A stretch of 64,000 bases of DNA, taken from positions 496,001 to 560,000 of the forward strand of contig RCTD01000013.1 in assembly GCA_014898415.1 (NCBI GenBank). The letters run 5' to 3'. The notes under the pieces were generated by a model that ran no database searches, was not told the DNA's origin, and saw only the letters and a list, made by a program, of their open reading frames with translations. The stretch comes from Stromatinia cepivora. Lineage: Eukaryota; Ascomycota; Leotiomycetes; Helotiales; Sclerotiniaceae. The position numbers were made by a program, and so were the translations under genes. Position 1 is the first letter of the stretch. Each line of letters opens with the position of its first letter. Positions 25,801 through 36,964 of the stretch are shown piece after piece.

Positions 25801-25893
25801 CGGTATTGAAGAAGGTTTCGAGGTAATTATATCTGCGGTGGCATTTGGCATAAATGCTGGATGCCATGATTGATTCCCTGATTCCGATGGCAT
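19854..25893 (-). CDS. SEC16: COPII coat assembly protein Sec16
   Basis: Scaffold that organises ER exit sites and COPII vesicle budding. Two exons, 25893-20562 and 20509-19854, give about 1995 aa, normal for fungal Sec16. A long acidic disordered N terminus (with DDEFLDDDDELLPDDDEE) and a Pro/Gln-rich stretch come first. The conserved central ancestral coatomer element begins near residue 1050 (SRLTSFPGPLKGKTKKKEVL, then LLLWKILQVFIENDGILEG) and runs to about residue 1400. A tandem YEPPSS-type repeat follows near residues 1680-1720, then a KAEKDREADEAFRKAAE helix across the intron, and the conserved C-terminal motif KKGWGLGWFGGGKKE...[26 protein letters not shown]. A CTAG acceptor just upstream of the ATG hints at a 5'-UTR intron. 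Confidence 0.95.
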
Positions 25894-26579
25894 CGCTTTT
25901 CTTGTATCCTAGAAAAGAAGAATTGAATACTATACTGAAGACATTAGTAAATGTACAAGTATTGACTTTACAATGATATGTGTGTATCATCAAGCCGAAA
26001 TAAAGTTGTATGAACAAAGGTATCAAAATAGGTACAGATATATTAATAGATATCGAAGTTATGCTAGGTAGTTAAAACTCACTTATACAATGGGGGATCT
26101 CTTTCCGCTAGAAAACAAAATCAAATTAAAAACGATGATATATTTTTGACCGAAAGCTGTTTCATAACTACAAAGGGTGTATTTTTTTATGAAGAAGTAA
26201 AAGAGAACAGTTAATCAAATGCCCATATGGTTCGGAAGAGAAGTAAGGTTTTTAATAATGTAAAAGTTCCCAAAGGACTCGGACTTCAGTAAGGCGACCT
26301 GGCTTGTGAGGCGGAGAAGGCTGAGATTTTGCTACCTAGGTATTCAATTCCACGACAAGGTTAGTAAGTTCGCGACAGGAAGAAAAAGGAAGGCCGAACA
26401 TCAAAATCGAAAATAACACTTCTTAATATATCAATTCAGATTGGATAATGAATGGTATGGCCCTTCAGGCTAAAATGCTTTCCCAAGTCCTAATTGAATG
26501 CTGACAATTAATCAAACAGCCTTTCAGGCTTTATGGGTTGATGTTCGGTTTTTTCCCTCAGGTCCCGAGCCATTATATA

Positions 26580-27300
26580 AGCCTCGAAAATCGTGTACAC
26601 GAATTAATATTATATATATCAAATTGTATTGTGTATATTAGATAAAATTATATATCCGAGGTTATATTATATAAATAAAGTTATATGAAATCAAATAATA
26701 ATTTAAAAATAATTATATAAGAAATTAATATTTTGATATCAAATATATTAATTGTTATAATATAATAATATTATATTAGATTTCAATTATTTAAAATTCA
26801 AAAAATACTCAAGTGAGTATTATTCGAATAATAAATTCAAAAATAATAAAATAATTAATAAAATGATTAGATTTTTTTTTTTTTAAATCGGAATAGTTTT
26901 ATCTTCAGATCGAAATTCTTTTAATATAATTTATTTTGTATATATAATATATCTCGTATATACAATATACGAGATATATATAATTTATTTCAAATTAAAC
27001 TATATAATAAATCTTAAACTATTAAATCATTGTTTTTTAATATCTACAGTTCTTATTAAGATAGTTATATATAATACCGGTGTACTCTAGTACTAGGGTC
27101 AGGCTAGTTGTTGATGATGAATTATATTAAAGTAAGATATATCTAATGATATATTTAATAATAATAAAAAATCTTCAGTATATGAAAATATTAATATTTT
27201 ATACTTCTATATTTTGTTTATATATTTTATGAATGAATTCATCTATGATCAAATTATTATAAATGTATACATTACAATTAATTAAATGTTACTAGTACAA
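26580..27300. other. AT-rich block, possibly a RIP-eroded repeat
   Basis: About 700 bases with very few G or C, sharply bounded by ordinary sequence. No frame, terminal repeat or similarity is recognisable. Fungal AT-rich islands are often transposons eroded by repeat-induced point mutation, but a simple AT-rich origin or spacer is equally possible. Confidence 0.5.
26947..26979. repeat. Perfect inverted repeat (14-bp arms, 5-base loop)
   Basis: The arm ATATATCTCGTATA pairs with TATACGAGATATAT across the loop TACAA. It stands out because CTCG/CGAG are nearly the only G/C bases in the AT-rich block. Confidence 0.8.
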
Positions 27301-27605
27301 TGCCGGGTACATACGGTACATCAGATGAAATTGCTATATTTGTCCTTATTACTTGCTTAGCTTATGTTATCCATAGATTACGGTTAACTGTTACATCCTA
27401 GAAATCCACTCCGCAGGGACGAGGCTACCATACCTAATGGTACTGTAACTTTGTAACTTTAATCAACATTGATTTCATGGCTGAGACTAATTTCATAAAA
27501 AAATCACAATAGAACAATAACTTTCCTTTCTTCTAGTTCATAAAAATTACCTAATTCATTTCAACCCTGATTTTATGATCGCACTTTCAACCGCATCAAT
27601 GAGGT

Positions 27606-30600
27606 ATGTCTTCAAGTTCTGCATATCATCAACCAAATCCACCAGATTCTCCTGTGGATGATGCGGATTCCGACCTTGAGCTGGACTTGCAGGAACTGGA
27701 TCCAATAACTTCTCCAACTTCAAATTCTTCAAATTCTCCTTCACGCAATCAAAAATTTTCAAGAGAAGAAAGAGGAGGTCCTCATATCCCTTTAAGAAAT
27801 CTGCGTATGGGTGGTCTGCGAAATTTTGGAAGGAATAGAGGATATGGTGATTTAGGAAGAAACAGGGATGTTGATACAGATAGTGAAGATCTGCGAGGTT
27901 TATTAAATGACGATTTTGGGGGGGATGGTATGGACGGAACATCAGGAGGGGGTTCGAATGTCGCAGATGACGATGCACCTTTATTACCTGGAGAAGGGGG
28001 TGGAAGTTCTCAAAGACGACGTCGGTCAAGCTTTGACAAAGTAAAGAATATATCATCGCAGATACGACTCCCAAGCTTCCTATCGGGAAACACACCGCAG
28101 CCACCATCAGAAGAGGGAGAAGAACAAGAAGACGAACATGATCCAGCTTCATCCAGGACGGTACAAGTTGGTGCCAAACAAACTTCACGATTTCCCCCTA
28201 ATGCCGTTTCGAATGCGAAATATACCCCAATCAGCTTTTTACCACGAACTCTGTATAACGAATTTTCTTTCTTTTTCAACATGTACTTTTTACTCGTCGC
28301 TTTATCTCAAGCAATACCACCTCTGCGAATTGGATACCTTTCAACATATATTGTACCTTTACTATTTGTTTTAGCGATCACCTTGGGAAAGGAGGCTTTT
28401 GATGATGTTGGTAGACGAAAACGAGATGCCGAGGCAAATTCCGAAGGATACACTGTCCTATGTTTTGATAAACCATCAATAGCGGACGCAGCTAAATATA
28501 GTGCAAGGAAGAAGTTCAAGTCCAAGGGGAAATTGAAAAAGGGAAGATCTTTAGTTCAGCCGGATCGATTATCGGATATACAAGAAGAGGAGGAAAATGC
28601 AGAAAGTCAGGGAAGAGATGCACCAAGTTCGAGTGTACGTGAAGTGGTTCGAAAATCCCGAGATTTGAAAGTTGGAGATGTTTTAAAATTAGGGAAGGAT
28701 CAAAGAGTCCCTGCAGATGTCGTTATTCTGAAAAGTACAGCCAATGAATCTTCAGCTGCAGTATCACACGAACCTGCAGTGACCAACATTGCTGAACCTT
28801 CTGAGTCTTTACTGGTGGATCCAATATCTGACCCTTCAATTGATCAATCTACAGTTACTACTTCAGAAGCTCGGGAGTCAACATCTCAACTTGGAAATAC
28901 ACCTTCCGCGGATGCTGCTGGTGCTGGTGAAACTTTTATTCGAACAGATCAGTTGGACGGTGAGACAGATTGGAAGTTAAGATTAGGTTCTCCTCTAACA
29001 CAATCTCTTGATCCGTCCGAGTTCGTACGTCTTCGCGTTGTAGCTGGGAAGCCTGATAAAAAGGTTAATGAGTTCATTGGTACCGTTAGTCTTCTTCTAA
29101 AAGGCACTGATGGGTACGATCCACATTTGCCGAAAGGGGGAACGAATCCAGATGATATTGAGCAGAATGGAGATTCAGCACCATTAACGATTGATAATAC
29201 TGCTTGGGCTAACACTGTTCTTGCATCAAGTGCTACTACTTTGGCTGTAATCATTTATACTGGACCTCAAACTCGATCAGCACTTTCTACATCTCCATCT
29301 CGTTCAAAGACTGGCCTTTTAGAAAATGAGATCAACTCTCTCACCAAAATTCTTTGCGCTTTGACACTTACATTATCTATTGTGCTTGTAGCATTGGAAG
29401 GTTTCGAGCATGTTGAAGGTGTCAAATGGTATGTTAAAATTATGAGGTTCTTGGTATTGTTTTCTACCATTGTTCCTATCAGTCTTCGTGTCAACCTAGA
29501 CATGGGGAAGAGTGTTTACTCTTGGTTTATTCAACGAGATCCAGGGATTGAAGGAGCTGTCGTGCGCACAAGTACTATACCTGAAGAACTTGGCCGAATT
29601 GAATATTTACTCAGTGACAAAACTGGAACGCTCACACAAAATGAAATGGAAATGAAGAAAATTCACGTCGGAACTGTCTCATATGCACATGAAGCAATGG
29701 ATGAAGTCGCTTCTTACGTCAAGCAAGGATTTTCAGTTCCAGTAGATGTCAATCAATCTTCAGTACTTGTCACACCTTCTTCTGTCGCTTCAACTACTAT
29801 CACCGCCACTCGAACACGAAGAGAAATTGGGTCACGTGTACGTGATGTAGTTCTCGCCCTTGCACTTTGCCACAATGTTACTCCAACTATCGAGGAAGTA
29901 GATGGTCAAGAAGTAGCATCTTATCAAGCTTCTTCACCTGATGAGATTGCGATTGTTAAATGGACAGAAGCTGTTGGTTTAAGATTGGTTCACCGTGATA
30001 GGAAAGGCATGCTTCTACAATCAGTAGATACTGGTCGTTCTGTTGTTCGTGTTCGTATCCTTGAAGCTTTTCCATTCACTTCAGAAGGGAAACGTATGGG
30101 TATCATTGTTCAATTCCTTGATGGTTCTGAAACATCTTCCAGCAGCAATCTTGAAGCTGGAGAGATTTGGTTTTATCAAAAAGGTGCGGATACTGTTATG
30201 ACTTCGATTGTCGCTGCAAATGATTGGCTTGATGAAGAAACTGCAAATATGGCTAGAGAAGGTCTTCGTACTTTGGTTGTTGGAAGAAAAAAGATGTCAA
30301 TTCAAAACTACAAGGACTTTTCCCAAAGTTATAAAGAAGCTTCGGTTTCCATCAATAACCGAGATGCTGGTATGGCTCGTGTCGTTTCACATTTCCTCGA
30401 AAAAGATCTCGAACTTTTAGGTGTAACTGGTGTTGAGGATAAACTTCAAAGAGATGTCAAACCATCTTTGGAATTATTACGAAATGCGGGTATTAAAATT
30501 TGGATGTTGACAGGTGATAAAGTCGAAACTGCTCGTTGTGTTGCTGTCAGTGCCAAATTAGTAGCCAGAGGTCAATATATCCATACCATCGACAAATTGA

Positions 30601-31727
30601 AACGCAAGGACAACGCTCAAGACCATCTCGACTTTCTTCGTGGTAAAACTGATGCATGTCTACTCATCGATGGAGAGAGCTTAGCTTTACTTTTAACACA
30701 TTTCCGCAACGAATTCATCTCTTTGGCGGTTCTTCTTCCAGCAGTCGTTGCATGTCGATGTTCTCCAACTCAAAAAGCTGATGTCGCTAAACTTATTCGA
30801 GAATATACTAAAAAACGTGTTTGTTGTATTGGAGATGGTGGAAATGATGTTTCTATGATTCAAGCTGCAGATGTTGGTGTAGGTATTGTTGGAAAAGAAG
30901 GTAGACAAGCTAGTCTTGCAGCCGATTTCTCCATCGAACAATTTTGTCATCTCACCAAACTTCTGGTCTGGCATGGTCGAAATAGTTACAAACGCAGTGC
31001 CAAACTCGCTCAATTCGTTATCCATAGAGGTCTCATCATTAGTGTTTGTCAGACAATGTATAGCATCGCCATTAAATTCGAGCCAGAAGGCTTATACAAA
31101 GATTGGCTCCTCGTTGGATACGCAACCGTTTATACCATGGCACCTGTCTTCTCCCTAGTCCTCGATAAAGACGTCGATGAAAATCTCGCCAATCTCTACC
31201 CGGAACTCTACAAGGAACTCACATCCGGTTCTTCACTTTCCTATCGTACATTCTTCGTTTGGGTCTTCGTATCGATTTATCAAGGTGGAATGATCCAAGG
31301 TCTTTCGCAAATACTTACAGAAGTCGATGGACCTAGAATGGTGGCCGTTAGCTTTACAGTCTTGGTTCTTAATGAACTTACAATGGTCGCTTTTGAAATC
31401 ACAACGTGGCATCCGGTTATGATTGTTAGTTTGATTGGAACTCTGTTTTTATATCTGGGTAGTATTCCGTTCCTGGGGGGATACTTCGATTTAGGGTTTA
31501 TTCTTACTTGGTGAGTTTTTTTGTCATCTCAAACCTCATATTGTGGTTTACACGGTTACTTAGAGGACTTTTCTTTGAATGTGAAGAATTGAAACTAATG
31601 ATATTTTAGGGGTTTTGTATGGAGAGTCGCGGCTATTTCGGCCATTTCTCTCATTCCGCCATATGTCGGGAAATTGATCAGGAGGACGATTAAACCACCG
31701 AGTTATAGGAAGGTACAAGGGATTTGA
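27606..31727 (+). CDS. NEO1: P4-ATPase phospholipid flippase, Neo1/ATP9 class
   Basis: A transmembrane ATPase that flips aminophospholipids from lumenal to cytosolic leaflet in Golgi/endosomal membranes. Exons 27606-31510 and 31610-31727 give 1340 aa. An acidic disordered N terminus (with a Gly-rich stretch) precedes the first membrane pair. The P4 actuator signature DQLDGETDWKLR is followed by the Neo1-class M4 motif PISLRVNLDMGKS, the phosphorylation site LSDKTGTLTQNEMEMKK, the nucleotide site SSPDEIAIVKWTEAVGL, WMLTGDKVETARC, and GDGGNDVSMIQAADVGVGI. Exon 2 supplies the last helix and the tail ending KPPSYRKVQGI. A Ser-rich insertion sits between PADVVILKS and the DGET motif. All catalytic motifs are intact. 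Confidence 0.95.
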
Positions 31728-31963
31728 GGGAATGTTGTCGAGGAAGATTTTGTTGGTGGTGGATGTTGAGTGTGTGAGTGAGTGAGTGCTTGGGGATAGT
31801 ATGGGAAAAATTAAAAATTACGCGAAGAGAAGAATTTGTTTATTTGATTGTGCGTGCATAGCATTAGCGTTTTGGGTATAGAGGGGAGGGGTGAGGGGGA
31901 GGAGGGTGGAAGAATGGGACTGTTTGATGGTGGTTATAAGTTAGTTAGTTAATGAGAGTGTGA

Positions 31964-32345
31964 GTTAGTAGTGAGTTAGTGAGTTAGTGAGTTAGTGAGT
32001 TAGGTTAGTGAGTTAGTGAGTTAGTGAGTTAGTGAGTTAGTGAGTTAGTGAGTTAGTGAGTTAGTGAGTTAGTGAGTTAGTGAGTTAGTGAGTTAGTGAG
32101 TTAGTGAGTTAGTGAGTTAGTGAGTTAGTGAGTTAGTGAGTTAGTGAGTTAGTGAGTTAGTGAGTTAGTGAGTTAGTGAGTTAGTGAGTTAGTGAGTTAG
32201 TGAGTTAGTGAGTTAGTGAGTTAGTGAGTTAGTGAGTTAGTGAGTTAGTGAGTTAGTGAGTTAGTGAGTTAGTGAGTTAGTGAGTTAGTGAGTTAGTGAG
32301 TTAGTGAGTTAGTGAGTTAGTGAGTTAGTGAGTTAGTAAGTTAGG
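31964..32345. repeat. Octamer tandem array (GTGAGTTA)n
   Basis: Roughly 45 copies of an 8-bp unit, nearly perfect, with one short interruption near 32000 (GAGTTAGGTTAG). It begins about 240 bases downstream of the P4-ATPase stop codon, so it may lie in or just past its 3' UTR. Confidence 0.97.
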
Positions 32346-32785
32346 GTTGGTGTGAGTGAGTGCTGTGATGCAGATTGATAATTGATGAATGATTGATTAT
32401 ACTCTATTTATTGTTGAGATATTTTTCTGGTAAATGAGGTGAAATGATATGATATGATATGATATGAAATTAAATGGAGTGGAATGAACATTGTAAAGTT
32501 CTGTAAATATTAAATGGTAAGTAGTGGATTTATACAATATCGTAATCGTAATCGCAATCGCAATCAACCGCTTTCTTGGAATTAGATAGGCAGTTAGGCA
32601 GGTAGGTAGGCAGGTAGGTAGGTGCGGGGGTTTTGATTGTAGTGTTGTAAGGTTTATATAGGTAGTGAGTGAGTGGTGTGATGTGAATGGATGTAAATAG
32701 ATGCAAATGATGAGTATATTGAATGGTGGATTAATTGAGTGTGGAGGTGAGATGAGATAAAATGAGGTGTTTTTAACTTTTTATG

Positions 32786-32833
32786 AGGGCTTGGGTTTAG
32801 GGCTTGGGGTTTAGGGTTTGGGTTTAGGGTTGG
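32786..32833. repeat. Interstitial telomere-like TTTAGGG patch
   Basis: Irregular copies of GGGTTTAGGG and GGGCTTGGG in about 48 bases. The units resemble the TTTAGGG variant of telomeric repeats rather than the usual fungal TTAGGG and are degenerate. Confidence 0.5.
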
Positions 32834-33365
32834 AGATGGATGGATGGATGGGTGAAATGAGTAGAATGTATGGAGTGGTGTGGGGTGGAATATATAAAAT
32901 GAAATGTATAGAGTGATCAGGTGTGTTTCTGATGGAGTGGATGAGGAAAAGGAGATTTCGGTCTTGAGGGAAAAATCTTAAAAAGAAGAGGAGAAAGGAG
33001 ATATTGTAGTAATGATTTTCATGTGTAGGTTTTGGAAGTTCATTACATAATGATAAAATGGATAATGGATAATGGATCGTATGCTTAAATATAAGTAGAT
33101 TTTGATTTTTTTTGAAGGGAGGAAATAACTCGATACACACCAGGTATTAAGAAGTGGTAAAGAATGTATAAAATGAATGAGGAAGATAAAATGAAATGAA
33201 ATGAAGTATTTATAAATTTTGTAAGGGTTTGATCTTTGAATTTTAGAATCGATGATGTGTGAGAAGGGATAAAATGGGAGGTGAGGCGCGGTTTGAAGTT
33301 TTTAGATGTAGTGGAAGAGAAGAGGAAGAGGAGATTTTGGTTTTGAGAGGAGTGAGAGATGTAGG

Positions 33366-33427
33366 AAAAGAGGGAAAAGAGGGAAAAGAGGGAAAAGAGG
33401 GAAAAGAGGGAAAAGAGGGAAAAGAGA
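33366..33427. repeat. Nonamer tandem repeat (GAGGGAAAA)n
   Basis: About seven near-perfect copies of a 9-bp purine-only unit, giving a GKE repeat in one frame that is not a credible gene. Confidence 0.9.
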
Positions 33428-34834
33428 TAAGATATTGTATTTATGATTTGATAAGTAGATTGTTGAGATTTGAGGGACTGAAAGGTCGATGGATCGCAAT
33501 ATCAAATTTATCTAGATTTTAGATGGGAGAATAACTCGATAGACGCTTCGGGAAGTATTGTATTGATTTTTGAGGTTTGTATATTATATATCATTTATTA
33601 TACATTATGATGCCGTGATTTGAATCATTTGAGTACTTGTGACGGGTCTTGGGGTGATGTATAGCTTATCGATTCATCGATTCATCGATTCATAATTTTT
33701 TATTTTAAAAAAATATAAGATATCATTCCATTGATAGACATCATTTAATGGATAGATATTATCCAGATATTGGCCAGATATGTATCCCTCCTGGGCCAAG
33801 CAGTTTGTGTATTTGAATTTTGAAATAATAGATTTATAGAAGGTTTATTTCTAGCAAATATGCAAGGAAGAGGATCTTGAAGTGTTTTTGTGGTGGTATA
33901 TTTGAATAATGTGTGTTTATTATATGTGAGGAATTTATTTGTCGATATTGATATGGTTACAAGTGTTTAAAATAATCATGAAAACATTGTTTCCCTTCTC
34001 TTTACTATTTTATCTATGGATCTATTCATTCATCTCATCTCGCAAATCATCGGATACTCCACGGTTCCATCGAAATTCACACTCTTCCCTTCACAATCAC
34101 CTCCCAATCCTAACCTCAAATCCACCTCCCATCCCCTCTCACCCCAAACCCAATCCCCGAAACTAAAACATGTGAACTACATCATTCACACCCTCAAATC
34201 AACTAATACACCACCTATCCCCAAACCACTTCGTCCAACAACCCACTAATCTCGCTAAACACATCCAGCCCCACCCCACCCTCATCCGAATTATATCATC
34301 CATCCAAATCCCGACTCTAGCTCCCCCTAAAAACCGCCTAGCGCATACTAACTAACTAACTAACCAACTCCTCATAACTCCTCACCAGCACTAAAATATC
34401 AGACTCAGATTCACACTCAGGGGCAATTTTTATCTGAAGCGAACTCGGGATCTCACTTCATGTATAAATTTATAAAGAGCTGTTTTGCTCATGAGAGATG
34501 TTTTCAGCAGCGGAAATTCTTAGATTTTTTGAGAATTTTAAAGGAGGAGTACTGGGTACTTTTTACGATCGGCGCTTCTTTTTCATATCTTTACTCGGTC
34601 GTCAGCGTTTACGTCGTCTTTCCTAACGAAAAAGGGATTACTTTTGGTTAGTGGTTGTCCCTATCCCCGCCGCGACCGAACCTCCCGCGCCCGCCCCGCC
34701 CCGGCCCGCCTTGCTTGATTCTTTTACTTGTGTGATTTTTGAAGAGATTTAATGGTTTTTTGTGTTGTGGATTGTTGTATGCCTTTTGTGTGTTGGGATG
34801 TTGTTGTAGTTCTGTATGGTCTTGTGTATTGAAG

Positions 34835-35105
34835 TTATCTTGTACATTGATGGGTTCTTGAACATTCACACCATTTTAGAAAATCATCTTGTTATATACA
34901 TTCATGCTTTTTTATACATTGATGCCGTTTGGGGTATTTATATTTTGCTGTACATTGTTATCATCTCGTACATTCACATCATCTGGTACATTCAAATCAT
35001 CTTAGATATTTACTTTATCTTATACATTCACATGATCTTGTACATTTATATCATCCCATACATTCAAATCATCTTGTACATTTACATTATCTCTTACATT
35101 AACTA
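34835..35105. repeat. Degenerate 18-bp minisatellite next to the 35132 gene
   Basis: About 15 diverged copies of a unit like GTACATTCAAATCATCTT. The period of 18 leaves all frames open over long stretches: YIQIIL-type hexapeptides on the plus strand and NVQDDL-type on the minus strand. The array ends about 27 bases before the ATG at 35132, so it probably forms part of that gene's 5' leader or promoter. Confidence 0.8.
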
Positions 35106-35131
35106 ACCCTTCATCACTTCTAGTATCCAAA

Positions 35132-35482
35132 ATGGATATTAGAAGAATCCTTACCACGGACCGCGAGCCAGTAAGCCGCGTGGTCAATACCACCGCCGCT
35201 GGCCAGCAGTCCGGCACCGGCAACTGTCCTCCCATTCCGGCGGAGGACATCGCTAAAATGAGAATTGGCAACATTCTCAATGCTGCGCCGGCCCGAGCCC
35301 CGCCCATCCCAGCCGATGGTGCCGCCAAAATGAAGATCGAAAATCTTCTCAGTCCGGCCGTGGGACCAACGGGCTATTCGTCATTGGTCCAGCCCATCCC
35401 ATCCCGCCCTTCCGATAGGTCGCGTCTCCTCTCGCCCCTTCCCGAGAAGGTCCGGGCTGTCAAGGTTTCGACCACGTGCTAG
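35132..35482 (+). CDS. Hypothetical protein with three internal I-x-x-[IL]-L motifs (116 aa)
   Basis: Single-exon small protein in a good start context (CCAAAATGG). Three related blocks can be read: MDIRRILTT at the N terminus, then PPIPAEDIAKMRIGNILNA and PPIPADGAAKMKIENLLSP, the last two forming a clear internal repeat of about 27 residues. The C terminus is Ser/Pro-rich and basic, ending VSTTC. The stretch is distinctly GC-richer than its flanks, which supports coding. Similar IxxLL-type short motifs can act as interaction peptides in regulators, but no family is recognised and no function is claimed. A minus-strand frame over the same DNA lacks any such repeat structure. Confidence 0.6.
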   Translation: MDIRRILTTDREPVSRVVNTTAAGQQSGTGNCPPIPAEDIAKMRIGNILNAAPARAPPIPADGAAKMKIENLLSPAVGPTGYSSLVQPIPSRPSDRSRLLSPLPEKVRAVKVSTTC

Positions 35483-36964
35483 CTTGATGGGAGCTGGTTT
35501 TTTTTTTGGAGCGGGTAGGCGGGGGGGGAAGGGAGGGGGATGATGTTAGAGAATGGAAGGACATTCCAAAAAACTTGTGTCTCTTATGGTGATAATACAT
35601 AACGGAAAATGTGTTGTGATCTTATATAATGTAGTGCCGCTGTCCGTTATGATGTCCATCCTTTATCCCATACGTGATATGACCTGGCGACTGAACATTG
35701 ACTCGGTAATATATCACTCCGTACTCATCGTCAATTTGATTGACTGTTTTGACAAAATGGTCAGTATTCTAAGAAGTACATTCAATCTTTTTGTCCTTTC
35801 CAGAGCTCGAAAGACCAATCCTGAAGTCCAAGAAATGTAAAGCTGAATTTGAAAGTTGAAATTAATCCATGTTCGAGGAAGAGAATGGAGATTACCCAAA
35901 CCATTAAATCAAGGAGATGAACTTATTGCTGTGTTGATGTAGCGGGCTTGTGAGCTTCGGCAAACAAAGAAGAATGAATAGCCCAAGGTACGAGTGATCA
36001 GAAGAAATGCCTATTTGACTATCAGTAGAAGTATGAATGAGTGTTGCTGCAAGATGAGTGGAGGTTTAAAACAGCATGAATCCATGCTCATATATTATCG
36101 GGACCTCGACGTCGTCTTGGGAAGTAGATTGTCCAGATGAGAGTACTGATCGTGAGAGGAAATAGACTAATGAGAGAAATGACTCGAAAGTGCTTATATA
36201 AGATTGAAGGATACCTATTGCTGGTGTATGTGGTAGGATATTGAAATCCTGCCACTTGAACGAAAGAGCTCTTAGGCATTATTGGGCAGAGAAAACATTA
36301 AGTTCAGATGATAAGACATTATGAATACCAGAAGCCTCCAGTGCTGTACCTTTGATTTGGATATTTTGCAAAAAGATTACCAGGCCAGAAGTGGTACAGT
36401 TGATACAGTGTGCTAATAGGTATAAAACCCCAAAATTCACTGGGAAGGTACCAAGGGAGCCTGAAAAGAGATTAAATAGGTCATTTGCTTCTTCTATTCA
36501 CTGTAAATAAAAATTTCCAGGGTTGTCAATCCAGCCCTGCACAAGTTACTGGCCTCAGTTTTTCTTCCTTTAAGGTATCTACTTTATTTTTCATTTGATA
36601 CCCATCTTTTGATGGATTTCCTGAATTCAGAATTTTTGGCATTTCAATTGCACTCTCAATCTTCGGCATTTGTATTACTACAATCATGGTGAGGCAGCAG
36701 GAAGATCACAAAACGTAAGCAAGCACCACATTCAGAGAGAAGTATTGCACATGCTAATACATACCTTGCAGTCATCTACATCGAGTTGCATCCTCAAATC
36801 TCCCAATCATACCTCGAAAATCCTGGGAATACTATGTTGCAATTTTACAACCAGGAATTCCACTGGAGAAATGTGAACATGGGGATTTTTTATGGATGAA
36901 GGTCAAGGGGGTATATATTTTATTCTTCACTTTTCATGTCACGGGCTGATTAATATCTTAATAG
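35483..36964. other. Intergenic
   Basis: No convincing gene. A G-rich homopolymeric patch lies at 35510-35540. Just before 36965 the sequence GCTGATTAATATCTTAATAG reads like a branch point and acceptor, so an upstream exon of the next gene may lie in this stretch. Confidence 0.4.

Larger units (their letters stand above)
25894..27605. other. Divergent intergenic region with AT-rich block
   Basis: Separates divergent SEC16 and the P4-ATPase gene, so promoters for both lie here. Its middle (about 26580-27300) is almost pure A/T, with no coding frame and a hairpin at 26947-26979. The edges are ordinary in composition. Confidence 0.6.
31728..35131. other. Repeat-rich intergenic region
   Basis: No gene seen over 3.4 kb. 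It contains, in order, the GTGAGTTA array, ATATG/GGTAG simple repeats (32430-32630), a telomere-like TTTAGGG patch, the GAGGGAAAA array, an ATCGATTC triplet repeat near 33668, a G/C-rich patch (34660-34712) and the 18-bp minisatellite that abuts the 35132 gene. Confidence 0.6.

Noticed and set aside
27556..28188. 210-codon minus-strand open frame
   Set aside because: Lies antisense to the N-terminal part of the P4-ATPase; composition follows the reverse of that gene's disordered, acidic coding region.
31964..32345. CRISPR-like regular array
   Set aside because: Units are contiguous 8-bp repeats without spacers in a eukaryotic genome; a simple tandem array.
33259..33522. Frame with GKE repeats
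   Set aside because: Produced by the GAGGGAAAA array; flanks lack coding character.
34505..34545. Short stretch resembling an 18S rRNA helix (AAATTCTTAGATTTTTTGA)
   Set aside because: Similarity is limited to about 20 bases and the flanks do not continue as rRNA, so it is treated as chance.
34816..35106. Ile/Tyr-rich repeat frame resembling a membrane protein
   Set aside because: A by-product of the 18-bp minisatellite, whose period keeps frames open on both strands.
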